DNA from: Antrodiella citrinella
Lineage: Eukaryota > Basidiomycota > Agaricomycetes > Polyporales > Steccherinaceae
DNA: 21,490 nucleotides
Direction: 5' to 3'
NCBI GenBank assembly: GCA_004802725.1
Contig: SGPM01000408.1
Location: forward strand, 1-21,490
The notes under the pieces are model-generated. The model made no database searches. It was not told the DNA's origin and was given only the letters and a program-made list of their open reading frames with translations. The position numbers and the translations under genes were made by a program. This document shows, piece after piece, positions 1-9,896 of this stretch; position 1 is the stretch's first letter, and each line of letters opens with the position of its first letter.

Positions 1-382
1 TGTATTTGAGGGTAACTTGGTTAATATAGAGCCAGCTATTTTGCACAAAGTAAAAGGAAAGAAACTCTCATGTCTTGTATATGTGAAGCAGTAGGATCAA
101 AGAGTTTTGAAGTATAAAAGGAGTTGTTTTCAGATATAGTGTATATATCAGGTCAGGATTTATATAAAGGGATGGAGGAGGGTGTGAATATTGTGCAAAG
201 TATCAGAGAAGACTTTTAGGCTATTATAGGATGGAGGAAAAAGATATTCAGGAATCGTTCTGCCGTTTACCGGCCTCTAAAGCAAGTGAATGAATATACG
301 GTATATACTGGTTGTCGGGAAAAATCCTTGACCTGCCAGCCTGCTTTGTCGGTGAAGTCATCCAGCTCGTCGGAACAATTAT

Positions 383-652
383 TCAATTCGGCGTGTCGGA
401 ACAATCATTCAACTCGTCGGGGAAATTAAAGTTCGGTCGGAACAAATATTGAATACTTGTGCAAACGGTACGCCATACTGGTTCAGGCTGAGGATTGGGA
501 GCAAGAACTGGTTCTACTGGATCATCATGTAACTCAGGGAGATTGTCTTGAGCTGGTGCAGGTTCAGGTTCAGCTGCTGGCTGAGGGGCTAGAAGTGCGC
601 CCTCTGCAATATCATCATCTGGGTCTTCCACTGGGAGGAGCACTTTGTGCAT
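383..652 (-). mobile_element. Decayed Copia-type retrotransposon polyprotein fragment
   Basis: An 89-codon minus-strand frame rich in Asp, Glu, Pro, Ala and Gln (motifs such as EDPDDD and PAAEPEPAPAQ) resembles the acidic proline-rich linker between integrase and reverse transcriptase in Ty1/Copia polyproteins of mushrooms. No catalytic domain is present and no LTR pair could be defined. At its C-terminal end the DNA carries three copies of gtcggaacaa (369-378, 395-404, 436-445). The assignment rests on composition and on the AT-rich repeat setting, so another low-complexity coding remnant is possible. Confidence 0.4.
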
Positions 653-747
653 CTCATGTTAGAGTTGGTATCAGCCACTCTGACTGAAAGCGGACACAGT
701 GTGCCACTCAGTGTGATAGCCAGAGGAGCAGTCTAGAACTGCAGTAG

Positions 748-800
748 ACACTTTCACATCTTTCACATTCTTCACACTTCACACTTCACACTTCACTATC
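748..800. repeat. TTCACAC-type short tandem repeat
   Basis: The stretch is built from repeated ttcacat/ttcacac/ttcac units, ending in tatcacttgg. It is a small pyrimidine/CA-rich satellite next to the Copia-like fragment. It may belong to the non-coding end of that element or be an independent microsatellite. Confidence 0.6.
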
Positions 801-1600
801 ACTTGGCCACTCAATGGCCAAGATGCTTTGTGCCACTTCCTTTGTTCTTTATACTCTTTATGTCTTTATCCCTTTATCCTCATCTCAATGGACGTTGTAG
901 GGACATTCCCCTTTGTATAGAATACCATGAACATCCTGTAGCTGTATATAAGACCACCTCTGGTCTCTGGAAATATATCAACTTGTTCCCTTCATCTCTT
1001 GTAGATTCTAACAGAAGATATCAATTTACAAACTAAGAAATAATAAGTACTCTCTAATCTAGTCTTTTATATACTGCTTCTAAAGAGTACAGAATAAAGT
1101 ATACACAGTAAAGATAAGACAGATAAAAGAAGATAGACTATCTTATGTGAGATGAATAGAGAATATGAGATGATAGGGAGATAAAGAATAATGAAGAACA
1201 GAATGGAAAGCAAAAAGAGGATTACTGGAATAGAGAGATACAATAAGAATAGATATCTCCAGGATATTTACAAGGAACTAGGCTCAGTTGGAAAAAATCA
1301 GTAGATCATTATGACAATTAAACCAAAAATAAAATGACCTGAGGTTCTCTAGTAACACAGAAGTCGCAGATCTGTGTCAAAGATATGTCTTTGGATATGT
1401 GGTAGAATGTTCAGATGGAGGCTGCATGCTTGTAACAGAAAGAAAAAAAGAAGAATGGAAATCCAGAATAAGAAAATAATATATAGAATGTTCAGAAATA
1501 CAAGAAGTCAACATCTCTACAAATCTCACATCACACTCATACAATCTTTTCGTTCCTCACTTTCTACTGACCCTCTCTGCATTGTGAAAATCGCACACAC

Positions 1601-1927
1601 CAGGGGTATTGGCTCATATAAACTTGATTTATGTCTGATTTACATGTAACCTTTTGTGGAAATATGAAATAAATGTATTTGATCGACTACATTCGGAATT
1701 ATACAATTAAATAACAATCATGGTGTGCATTACATATGGTCACCACTTATAATTTACACTCTCCACTGGAATTATAAGNGGTGACCATATGTAATGCACA
1801 CCATGATTGTTATTTAATTGTATAATTCTGAATACAGTTGACTGAAGACAATTATTTCATATTTCCACAAACATTCATATATANATAAGATTTAAATCAA
1901 GTTTATACGCTTGAAGCCAATGCCCCC
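1601..1927. repeat. Long inverted repeat (fold-back palindrome)
   Basis: Positions 1696-1754 and 1770-1828 are reverse complements over 59 bases, perfect except for one N at 1779, separated by a 15-base loop. The symmetry continues outward with mismatches and small gaps: tgtggaaatatgaaata on the left pairs with tatttcatatttccaca on the right, and attggctc...ataaacttgattt near 1608-1632 pairs with aaatcaagtttat...gaagccaat near 1894-1921. The whole structure spans about 330 bp. A fold-back transposon, a MITE-like element or an old inverted duplication would all fit; so would an assembly artefact at the centre. Confidence 0.8.
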
Positions 1928-2767
1928 AGTGACAAGGATTACAGTACTCATTCATTGTGTGCTTNTCTGACAACCGAATATGCACTTAAATGAAGTGTGA
2001 AGGTCATATGCATAGTTTAAGTAATTCAGATTGAATATAATCTATACACATATGTTGGATATTTGGATCCCGACGAATGTGCAATCGGTAGCACGCCAAC
2101 GCTTCCTGCCTCATTTTGATCTTATCTATTTGATTTGAATGTTTTATATTTAGTCACTCATGTTGTGTAATCGTACGGTATGTGTTTGCAGCAATGCAAT
2201 CCCCCCTTCTGCTGTTCCAAACGCCTTCGTGCGTGTAATTCCTACAGCACAATCCGCATGTCCTCCTCCCTTTCTACCTCCCGCAGCGATGGGCAAAAGT
2301 CTGACTCACCAATNGCATTGCCGNCACAAATTTAGACCCAAACTCGAACACAGTGTACTTTTTGTAGTGCCAGCCACTGCCAGGCGAACAGCATCGGATA
2401 ACGAGATAACTATATATGACATGTGCAAGCAGCTGCTACGTATGTACTAACAAGACCTTCATCCTCGTCGCAGTAGAGCTACGATTATGGAATATAGGCG
2501 AAACACGAAGGACGAAGGCAAGAGGAAACTAGACAGACAGACATGGACAAGCAGAATGAGATGAGACGAGAACAAAACAAAAGTGAAATGTAGAACAAGA
2601 CGAACGAGCAATAAAGAGACGAGGACAGTGACAAAACAACAACACGATGAGTGAATACTACAGATGGTCTTCGGTTCGTTCGAGGGCGGGGATGCGTGCA
2701 CGTTCGATTGGTTCGTTCGGGGTCGTCATCGGTCTAGGGTACGGTACGCGGTCTAGATCTAGATAAA

Positions 2768-5700
2768 TTATAGCGCCTGGTAGCTCCCTACACGCAATCG
2801 TCAGAGGAGGAACACAAGACAAACGGAAAAAATACGCACATATCCGAGCCTGCCAGTCCCCACTCCCCGTCGCCAGTATGCTTCCCGCAGGACTCAAGTC
2901 AATCGAGATCACTGCAACACCAAACCACGCGTTAGACAAACCGCAGACACAAAGACTTCAGGTAATACGCACCAGAATTCTTGTGGCCCTGCAGCATACA
3001 CTGCACCACCGCCGTCTTCGCATCCCAGAACTGAACGCCGCGGTCCTTCGACCCAGACACCACCCACTGTCCATCATGCGACACAGCGACACTGAGCACA
3101 TAGTCTTTGTGCCCAACGAAGTTCATCGTGCACGCACTCCCCTTCTCGCCGCCCTCCTTCCCGTTGATCGACCCACTGCGCTCACGTACGGCGACCTCAT
3201 TGTCTTTCGAATTCGAGGACGAAGAGGCAAGCGCTCCCAAGATGGGCCTGACGTCCCAATACTTCAACGTCTTATCCAACGAGCCCGAAACGAGACCTTT
3301 TCCATCGGGTGTGAACGCAACGCTGTACACCGAGTCCCGGTGCCCTTTGAGCCTTTCCACCAGATCGCCTGTCACCACATCCCAAATCCGAACAATGGTG
3401 TCCAATGACCCAGCAGCAACAAGACGTCCATCCGGCGAAATGCACACAGAGGTCACACCCGCGTCGACGTTGTCCGGTTCGTTGATCGTCACTAGACAAC
3501 GTATCAGCTAACAGGTCCGGATATCAGAGAGAATGCTACTCACAAACTTTGTTGCCCGCCGCTCCTTCTGACATATCCCAGATCCTCGCTGTCCTGTCTC
3601 CAGAACCGGATACAATTAACCGCCCATCGCGTGAAAAGTCTAACGAATAGATCTCTTGCTGGTGTCCATCGAAGATATGCCGGATCTTGCGTTTCGCGAT
3701 GTCCCAGATCTGCAAGGACACACGTCAAAAGAGTTTTCGTAGAAGTTGGAGACGCTGCATACTCTGATTTGCTTATCCTCAGCTCCGGTCGCTAGCAGTT
3801 TGCCATCCGGAGAGAAACAGACACTCCGTATGTACAAGTCGCCCGTCTTGGAGGCCTCATCGTCGACCAACACACTAGTGTAAGAATTAATTCCTGAGAG
3901 TCGCGGTCAGGCGAAAATTGAACTCGCCAAGTCTTTGCACCCGTCTTCGTATCGTAAATCTGCGCCGTCCTATTGCAGCCCGTCGCGAGATACTTCCCGT
4001 CCGCAGAGAAGCGCACACAACATACGACGCTGAAAGAATTGCCATGAGCTCGGTCGGAAACAGATCAGAGAGTAATGGCAATGCGCACCTCTCATGCATA
4101 AGGGTATGTACAAGGCCGACATCCAGACTGCGATTGCCCTGGGAAGGTTCCTTTCCATCCTTGGGAGATGTCGGCGAATCTACGAAGGGAGCACTGTGAG
4201 CACAAGAATCCTCACATTCATATCTCACTCAAAGCTGGTAGCACTCAAGCGAACCAGCACCCCCAGGCACGGACGGAGAGAGCCGAATCGACTCTCCACT
4301 CGCCGGGATCTCGCTTGATCCAGCACGATCGGTCACAAAGTAAAACACCGACACGAAACAGACGCATATAAGAGAGCCTTTGGCCTACACCAGCATCCCT
4401 CGGTCGGACACGAGACCCATTGACTAGATACTCACCGAGATTCGGGTTGAAGATCGCAAACCAATCACTGCCCTCCTTTTTGAGCTCCGCGGGCACGCTG
4501 TGGGGATCCATACCCAAGTCCAACACGCCTCCTCCTAGTCCAAGTTGTCCGGGAGTCGGTGGTGGTTGATCTCGTTCGGATGATGTGGCTGCGGTAGGGC
4601 TGAAGGTGACAGGTGGCGGCGGTGCTGGATGCTCACGTTCGCGGGGAGAAGTAGGCTCATTGGCCGAGGGGCCTTCGCGTGAGACAGGTTTGACATTTCC
4701 GTTTGTGTTGGAGGTAGACACTACTCCGGGTCCACTGACGGAGGAGGAAGGAAATGGAGGTCCGGTATTCGTACTAGATGGTGGGGGAGGTAACTTCGGT
4801 GTCCCACCTGGTCCTTGTTGAGGCTGTTGGGGGGGAGGCGGGGGAGGGCCAAGGGATATTGTGTTGGGATGGTGAATATGCTGCATGTGGTGCATTTGTG
4901 GAATGGGCGGGAAGTTGTTATGGTGCTGAGATTGCGGCGGCGGCGGTTGTTGTTGCGGTGGGCCTTGAGGGTGCTGGGAGGGGACTGGTGGTGGAAGGGG
5001 CTGAAGAGAGGGAGAATACTCTGTGGGTATAAATCAGTCACTTGACGTAGACTTGGACATAGAAGTCATGCGTGAGACTCACCTGTTCTCTCCATCTTCC
5101 TAGACGCGCCTCTAGGTTCTGCGCCCTGCTCAGTCTTGATCCTCTTCCCTCCCCTCTCATCCCTAACGTCCCTGTCCCGATCTCTCGCGTCTCTCATTTC
5201 ACGCTCTCTGATGTCTCTCTCTCGTAGATCCCGTATTTCCCGATCGCGCATGTCCGGTCTCGCATCGCGCATGGGTATATCCCTATCACTTCTCTCCCTC
5301 ACGTCTCTGTCTCTCGCATCGCGCATAGGCACGTCTCTGTCGCCCCGGTCAGGCCGCGCATCCCTAGCGTCCCTCATGGATATGTCTCGGTCCCGATCCC
5401 TCTCTCTCCCATCCCGAAAATCCCTCTCGCTGCCCCTACCTGCCTCCCTCTCTCGCATCAAATCTCTGTCCCTCTCCCTCTCGCGCTCTCTTTCTCGCTC
5501 GCGCTCCGGGCGTCCATAAAAAGGGTCAGTGGAGGGATAGGGTCCTCCAGGTCCTGTAGGGGGAGGGGGACCTCCACCGACACCAAGACCAATGGGCGTT
5601 TCAGGGAGATTTCCTGCGTTCTGAGCTGTGGTGGACGGTGGAGGTGGCAGAGGTGCGAGATGGTGTGGATGTGGTGGCAAGGACGCCGTAGGGTTCAAAG

Positions 5701-6352
5701 ACAGCGATAGGGCCGAGGGTCTGCCGAGGCCAATGCTCTCGCGACCGCTGCCCTCGCCACGGGGCGGACCTGGGAGAGGTCCCTCGCCAGGTGGCGGGCC
5801 TGCGCGAAGAACGGCTTCGCGGTCGCGAGCATCCCTGTCACGATCGCGTCCCAGAGAGGCAATCCCCTCGCGCGGTGGCGGAGGTCCATTGGCCGCCGCC
5901 CGGAGAGCATTAATTTCTGCGCGGAGGGAGCGGATTTCATCTTCGTAGTTTTGCCTGATTTTGCCATGCTGAGTTTCGAGTTCGTAGAGGGACGAACGGA
6001 TGATGTTGAGTTCGTTGACCTGGCCTGTGACTTCAGAGGAGAACGCGTGTGAGATGACGGGGTAGTGTGGGGGGAGCAAGAACGGACCTTTGTTCTCGAA
6101 ATCGTCGCTTTGCCCGCGGAGCATGTCAATCTCGCGTGCGATGAGATCGAACTCGGAACGAATGTTGTCGAACGACTCGTTCAGCCTGACGTGGGCATGC
6201 TGCACCTGGGGGGAGGGGCCGACGCCCTGAGGCCCTTGCTGGGTGCTGGCGCCTGCGGGCTGGAGGTGCTTGTGCTGGTGGTGCAGGGAGGCGTGTGAGA
6301 CGGGGGAGGGCGGGGACTGGGGCTGACGTACGTTGTAGATGGATGAGGACAT
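2768..6352 (-). CDS. tup1: Tup1 transcriptional co-repressor (WD40)
   Basis: This is the general co-repressor that works with Cyc8/Ssn6 and is recruited by DNA-binding proteins in the nucleus. Ten exons (complement): 6088-6352, 5083-6030, 4436-5020, 4089-4179, 3928-4029, 3763-3874, 3544-3709, 2973-3491, 2840-2911, 2768-2787. They sum to 2880 nt, 959 aa. Residues 57-137 form the Tup1 N-terminal tetramerisation coiled coil ([20 protein letters not shown]). Then come a Pro-rich linker, an Arg-Asp/Glu tract (262-383), an NLS-like GGKRIKTE, a Pro/Gln-rich region and seven WD40-like blades, recognisable by [34 protein letters not shown] and [12 protein letters not shown]. Every junction restores a conserved residue. 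The first ATG of the long frame is taken as start. The 256-nt intron 4180-4435 is the least certain junction. Intron 3875-3927 uses a GC donor. Confidence 0.93.
3875..3927 (-). other. GC-AG intron in tup1
   Basis: The conserved Tup1 sequence [22 protein letters not shown] is rebuilt only if splicing occurs at GCGAGT (minus strand, first base at 3927) and at CACTAG. The resulting 53-nt intron matches the length of its neighbours (52-53 nt). The nearest GT, three bases downstream of the GC donor, would keep W-R in place of C and put the next exon out of frame. Confidence 0.75.
5147..5512 (-). repeat. Arg-Asp/Glu low-complexity tract inside tup1
   Basis: The DNA encodes about 122 residues made almost only of RE, RD and DR dipeptides, with several spaced copies of an R-D-[IV]-[SP]-M-R-D-A-R unit ([27 protein letters not shown]). 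It lies between the Tup1 coiled coil and the WD40 domain. Such RD/RE mixed-charge tracts are typical of splicing and nuclear-speckle proteins. Whether this is common in Tup1 of related fungi cannot be judged here. Confidence 0.85.
6031..6087 (-). other. 57-nt in-frame intron in the Tup1 coiled coil
   Basis: The reading frame is open through this stretch, so a plain ORF call keeps it. Reading through inserts 19 residues rich in Pro, His and Phe into a heptad-repeat helix. Splicing GTCCGT to GAAG gives [13 protein letters not shown], the expected continuous Tup1 coiled coil. The same GTCCGT donor type is used in the aldolase gene of this window. Confidence 0.75.
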
Positions 6353-6701
6353 GGGTGAGCTCGTCGTCGTGGACGACGACGACGACGACGACGGAGAGGG
6401 TTCTTGTTGATGATGGGAGGAACGAGGAGAGTGACGAGCGACAGTCTGAGAACACTCCCTTTCCCGAAACTGCCCTGCTTATATCATCCGTCGCGCGTCA
6501 CTGAATCGAAGATCTCACATCCCGCCGGCATGTCCCGTTTAGGCAACTGCTGCCGCATATATCCAAACACGTGGTCGAGCGTGAGAGTTTGCTCATTGCA
6601 GATGACCTCCGCCTAGACCGCATCGACGCACATCCCGCCAGTTTGCCGCACTTCAAACCCAGCGAATACTCTCCCATTCCCTGCTACAGTGCTACGTAGC
6701 T
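6353..6701 (-). promoter_or_regulatory. tup1 upstream region with CGT/ACG hairpin
   Basis: This 349-bp gap separates the tup1 start from the gpi8 stop and must hold the tup1 promoter, its 5' UTR and the gpi8 3' UTR. Directly upstream of the tup1 ATG, 6361-6393 is a CGT run followed by an ACG run (cgtcgtcgt-gg-acgacgacg), able to fold into a GC-rich stem in the presumed 5' leader. No TATA box could be assigned with confidence. Confidence 0.45.
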
Positions 6702-8194
6702 CTACCGCCTCGCGCTCATCCCAACCCACGTGACCAGCCCGAACAACAATGCCGTCGACGTCCACACACGCACCGTACGGCTGTACTCGTCGCTCAAATG
6801 CACATGCACCGCCGACGCAGGGAACAAGTACTCCTCCTCATGTCGAGTAGCGGCAGTCTCGTTGACGGGCCGAGGGAGTGCTCGTGCAGGCTCCTTTCGA
6901 TGGACGACGGGCACGGCAGCCGCAGAATCCGCTTCAGAGACAGGCAGCAGGACCTCCGCTTGAGAAACCCCGCCAAAAAAGTCCGTGATATATGTCGAGT
7001 CAAGTCGGCGCGGGAACAGGTCTGATCGCACACCGGCTGTGGAATGGAAACGGTCAAAGGAGTATGTGTTGAACTACGGAGCGAGTAAGCACACACAGGG
7101 GAGCAGGAGAACGACGGATAGCTCACGAGGTCTTCCATGGTCAATTGACTCGTCTTGTTGATGCCCTCCATGTATTCGAGAATATAGTGCGTGTAGCTGT
7201 CAATAACAGCTATACCCAACTCATTGTCGTTCTCAAACTAAATCCGATTCAGTGAAACGAACTGAGAAAGGTAGAGCGTCACATACGGAGTAGCTCTTCT
7301 CGTCCAGTTCCGAAGATCCTGTTGCTAGGATGTTGGGCGAGTAGAACTTGGAGTACATAGTATTGGCCTGACATGTATCAATCATGAACAGAATCTCGTT
7401 ATATCTATCGCAGTATTGATCAGCCTTGTGTGCAATTCGACACTAGCTCGAAACGCACCGTTTCTTCCGCCACATCTGCTCAAACGCATCCGCAATGTCG
7501 AACGCGCTGATCTCCTCGTCGTCTTGGAACTTGAGGAACTCGTTCCCGCCGTGCCCGGTCATATAGACAAAGATATTGGACCGGTCGTCCGTGAGGAGGC
7601 GTTTCGAGCGGGGTACGGAGGGCGGCACCCTGCCTGTAGACTATGAGCTATCTTGACACAGCTGACAACGAGGGCGAGCGTACCTGTCAACACCCTCAAG
7701 AAGTTCTCCACCGTGACCTCGTACCCTCTATAGTCCACCTCTATGTTATCTCCATACAGATCAAGGCTGCCCTCTCCCCCTCGTCCTCTTTCCGCACCAC
7801 CCGCAGACGCAAACACGCACCCGGGGAACTTGTTCCGCATATTGCACGCCGCATCGTCGGAGAGCATGAGGATGATGTTCGAATCGGGTATGCCCAGACG
7901 TTTCACGGTGCGGTACATCCCCAGGGCGTTCGCCATATGCTAACGCAAAGCGTACGCATTCAGCACGTCTGCACTGGAGCAGCGATACGATGCACGTACT
8001 CGGTAGTTGAACCAGTATCTCGACGCACAGACCAAGACCGCCCAGTTGTTAGTGTGCCCGCTTCCGCTCCCTGTGTCTGGTTGAGCATTGTTGTTGAAGA
8101 ATGTGTCTATGCGCTCGTCAGAAGCCTGAGACGCTACTGAAAGGCTCGTGAAGTAAAGAAATGATAGCGAAAGTAGGGACAGAGGAAGGTGCAT
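6702..8194 (-). CDS. GPI8: GPI-anchor transamidase catalytic subunit (GPI8/PIG-K)
   Basis: This caspase-like (C13) protease of the ER GPI-transamidase complex cleaves the C-terminal signal of proteins and transfers them to GPI. Six exons (complement): 8000-8194, 7684-7939, 7459-7633, 7287-7404, 7127-7237, 6702-7073; total 1227 nt, 408 aa. Residues 1-22 are a hydrophobic signal peptide. [19 protein letters not shown] opens the peptidase fold. His178 in [10 protein letters not shown] and Cys220 in [12 protein letters not shown] are the expected catalytic dyad; their spacing of 42 residues equals that of the human and yeast enzymes. [12 protein letters not shown] ends the core. A C-terminal hydrophobic segment (about 388-404, [13 protein letters not shown]) fits the membrane anchor. 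All junctions are GT-AG with introns of 49-60 nt. The gene lies head to tail between the HCNGP-like gene and tup1. Confidence 0.94.
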
Positions 8195-8378
8195 TGCAGG
8201 TATAAATCAGAGTCGAAGTTGCTGACTCAGACGCTCGATGCTACCACGACATCTTATTTGTATTTACTGTCACCTCTGCACTGCAACATGCTCGTCATAA
8301 CTCATTCACATTGCGACAAAGCTATTATGCATTCAAGATAGGTATCACGGCTGGTCGACCAAGAACGCAAACAACACG
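8195..8378 (-). promoter_or_regulatory. Short intergenic spacer upstream of gpi8
   Basis: Only 184 bp lie between the HCNGP-like stop codon and the gpi8 ATG. The gpi8 promoter must therefore be compact or overlap the upstream gene's 3' UTR. No clear TATA or other motif was identified. Confidence 0.4.
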
Positions 8379-9582
8379 CTATCTCCAACGTCCAACACCC
8401 TTATCCCTTCCCACACCCGCAATACGCTGCTGAGGACCATATCCCTGAGTCCGCGGTTTCTTGACTCCGGAAACGGGCTCGCGATCCGTGCTTCTCGCAG
8501 GAAGCCCGCTAGCCTTGGGGGCAGACGTGGCGGAGGTAAATTCCAGATGGGATCGCTTGCCCGCACTGGCTTGCTGTTGCTCGGAGCGCGATTTCTGAAG
8601 CTCAGCTTTGCCAGTTGAAATCCGCAGGGCAGAAGGTCCGGGTTGTGCGGCCGAACGAAGATTTGCGAACGTTCATGAACAGCCCGGACGTCAGAAAAAG
8701 GAGGTTGTGGACATAGTCACTTGAGCACCGGGACCAAGCAATTACACTGGTGCACATACCGATCTTATCAGCGTACCACTCTGGTTTCAAATCATCCGGA
8801 TCCCATATATCTTGCGGAAAATTCGTCGTCCGCTCGTCTACATCCACAAACTCAACTAACTTGGTGTAAAGGTGCGGGTTGCGGAAAGACCGATTCGACA
8901 TGAGCGAGTCATTGAAATGTTTCGGATTCGTAGGATCCCTCTTGAGGTGATGAAACTGTGCTAGCTTGGCCTGTCCGCATAGTATGAAAACACGCCGACG
9001 GCTGATGTGAATGGAACAACGCACCTCAACATCTGGAAGGCAAGCCCCCGCGGGTGCTGGAGGAATCCCCCAATCGGTGAATCCAGAAATGGGTGGAGGA
9101 CGGAGCAATGTGCGTATTCGCATAATCTCCTCAGGCACTTCAAGGTCCTCAACGTTCACGAGGGCATCGTCAGGCATTTGAAAGGTATCGGGAGCCTGGT
9201 CCGGGTCATCTGGAAGTCGGTTTCGCGGATGCGGCTTCTTCACAGGTCGTTTGATGACAATCTGCACTTGCGAGGGTCCAGCTACAATTCATGTTAGATC
9301 GACACCACGAGCGACAGTCGTGTTATGGGGGACTCACCTTCGGGTTGGCTATCAGCATGCGCGTTCGGAACAGAGTCCTGTCCGGGACAAAAACGGAGCG
9401 AGCAAAGAGGGAAACGGGGACCATGTAACGCGACCAGTGAATGCTCTCACATCAAATTTCCGTGAATCGGAATGCGCTTCAGAGTCGGAATCGTCGACGT
9501 CGCCATATCCGCCTATGCCTGTAACTTGCATCATAAGCTCGTGTTTTGAGAGGTATCACAGAGAAAACTGACCAGGTAACAT
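8379..9582 (-). CDS. HCNGP / SAP30-binding-protein-like nuclear protein
   Basis: Six exons (complement): 9573-9582, 9451-9518, 9338-9377, 9025-9281, 8760-8970, 8379-8605; total 813 nt, 270 aa. The HCNGP family (SAP30BP in animals) is nuclear and linked to transcription and pre-mRNA splicing. Support: an N terminus with [15 protein letters not shown] (the acidic GxYxSD-type start of the family), the conserved IPPAPAG motif, then [42 protein letters not shown], and a basic Lys/Arg/Gln-rich tail ending KGVGRWR. Exon 1 is only 10 nt, chosen because MLPG-IGGYGD restores frame and family pattern. The last intron (8606-8759, 154 nt) is longer than the rest; its AAG acceptor gives [15 protein letters not shown]. 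It is divergent from the aldolase gene. Confidence 0.88.
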
Positions 9583-9896
9583 TGCAAACTGTGGCTCTTT
9601 TCAAGTTTATAGATAAGAAATATTGAGATTGACTCTCTCAAAAACGAGTCAATGCGCAGACGTCTGAGTTCGACGGTTCCCGAGGCGAAAGGTGAATGAT
9701 CATGAGTTCAAGAGAAAAGTCGACATTTCGTGTGACAGCTCACGCAAAGGACAATGTGACATCACGCTTCTTTGTCACGATGATGTCGATGCACGTGATA
9801 AGTCGAGATTTCCGTGAATATAACGCAGAGTCGAGAGTTTTCTCTTCCTGGACTCCTTTTCTTTCACACATTCCTCTCTACATCCCACATCGTACC
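9583..9896. promoter_or_regulatory. Divergent promoter between HCNGP-like gene and aldolase
   Basis: 314 bp separate the two divergent start codons. An E-box CACGTG lies at 9792-9797, preceded by several gtgaca/gtcacg elements (9732-9780). A pyrimidine-rich run (about 9839-9890, ttttctcttcctgg...cattcctctc) precedes the aldolase ATG, as is usual for highly expressed fungal genes. Functional assignment of these motifs is inference. Confidence 0.5.

Larger units (their letters stand above)
1..2450. other. AT-rich, gene-poor repeat region
   Basis: No intact gene is visible here. The base composition is clearly more AT-rich than the coding blocks to the right. The stretch contains a Copia-like fragment on the minus strand, a short TTCACAC-type tandem tract and a large palindrome, described separately. 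All five N bases of the window (1779, 1884, 1965, 2314, 2324) fall in it, suggesting assembly difficulty. The open frames at 803-1036, 1374-1649 and 2160-2450 show no recognisable protein motif and look like chance. From about 2451 to 2767 the sequence is probably the 3' UTR of the minus-strand tup1 gene. Confidence 0.6.

Noticed and set aside
711..1015. Possible solo LTR (tgtgatagcc ... ttctaaca)
   Set aside because: The ends look LTR-like, but no target-site duplication or second copy is present, and its relation to the minus-strand Copia-like fragment is unclear.
2878..3408. 176-codon plus-strand ORF
   Set aside because: It is antisense to the WD40 exons of tup1, whose conserved motifs fix the coding strand.
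5136..5519. 127-codon plus-strand Ser/Arg/Leu-rich ORF
   Set aside because: It is the exact antisense of the RD/RE tract of tup1; repetitive codons on one strand force an open frame on the other.
5628..5948. Gly-rich plus-strand ORF
   Set aside because: It is the shadow of the proline-rich linker of Tup1.
7643..8140. 165-codon plus-strand ORF
   Set aside because: It is antisense to the GPI8 exons carrying signal peptide and core motifs; no motif of its own.
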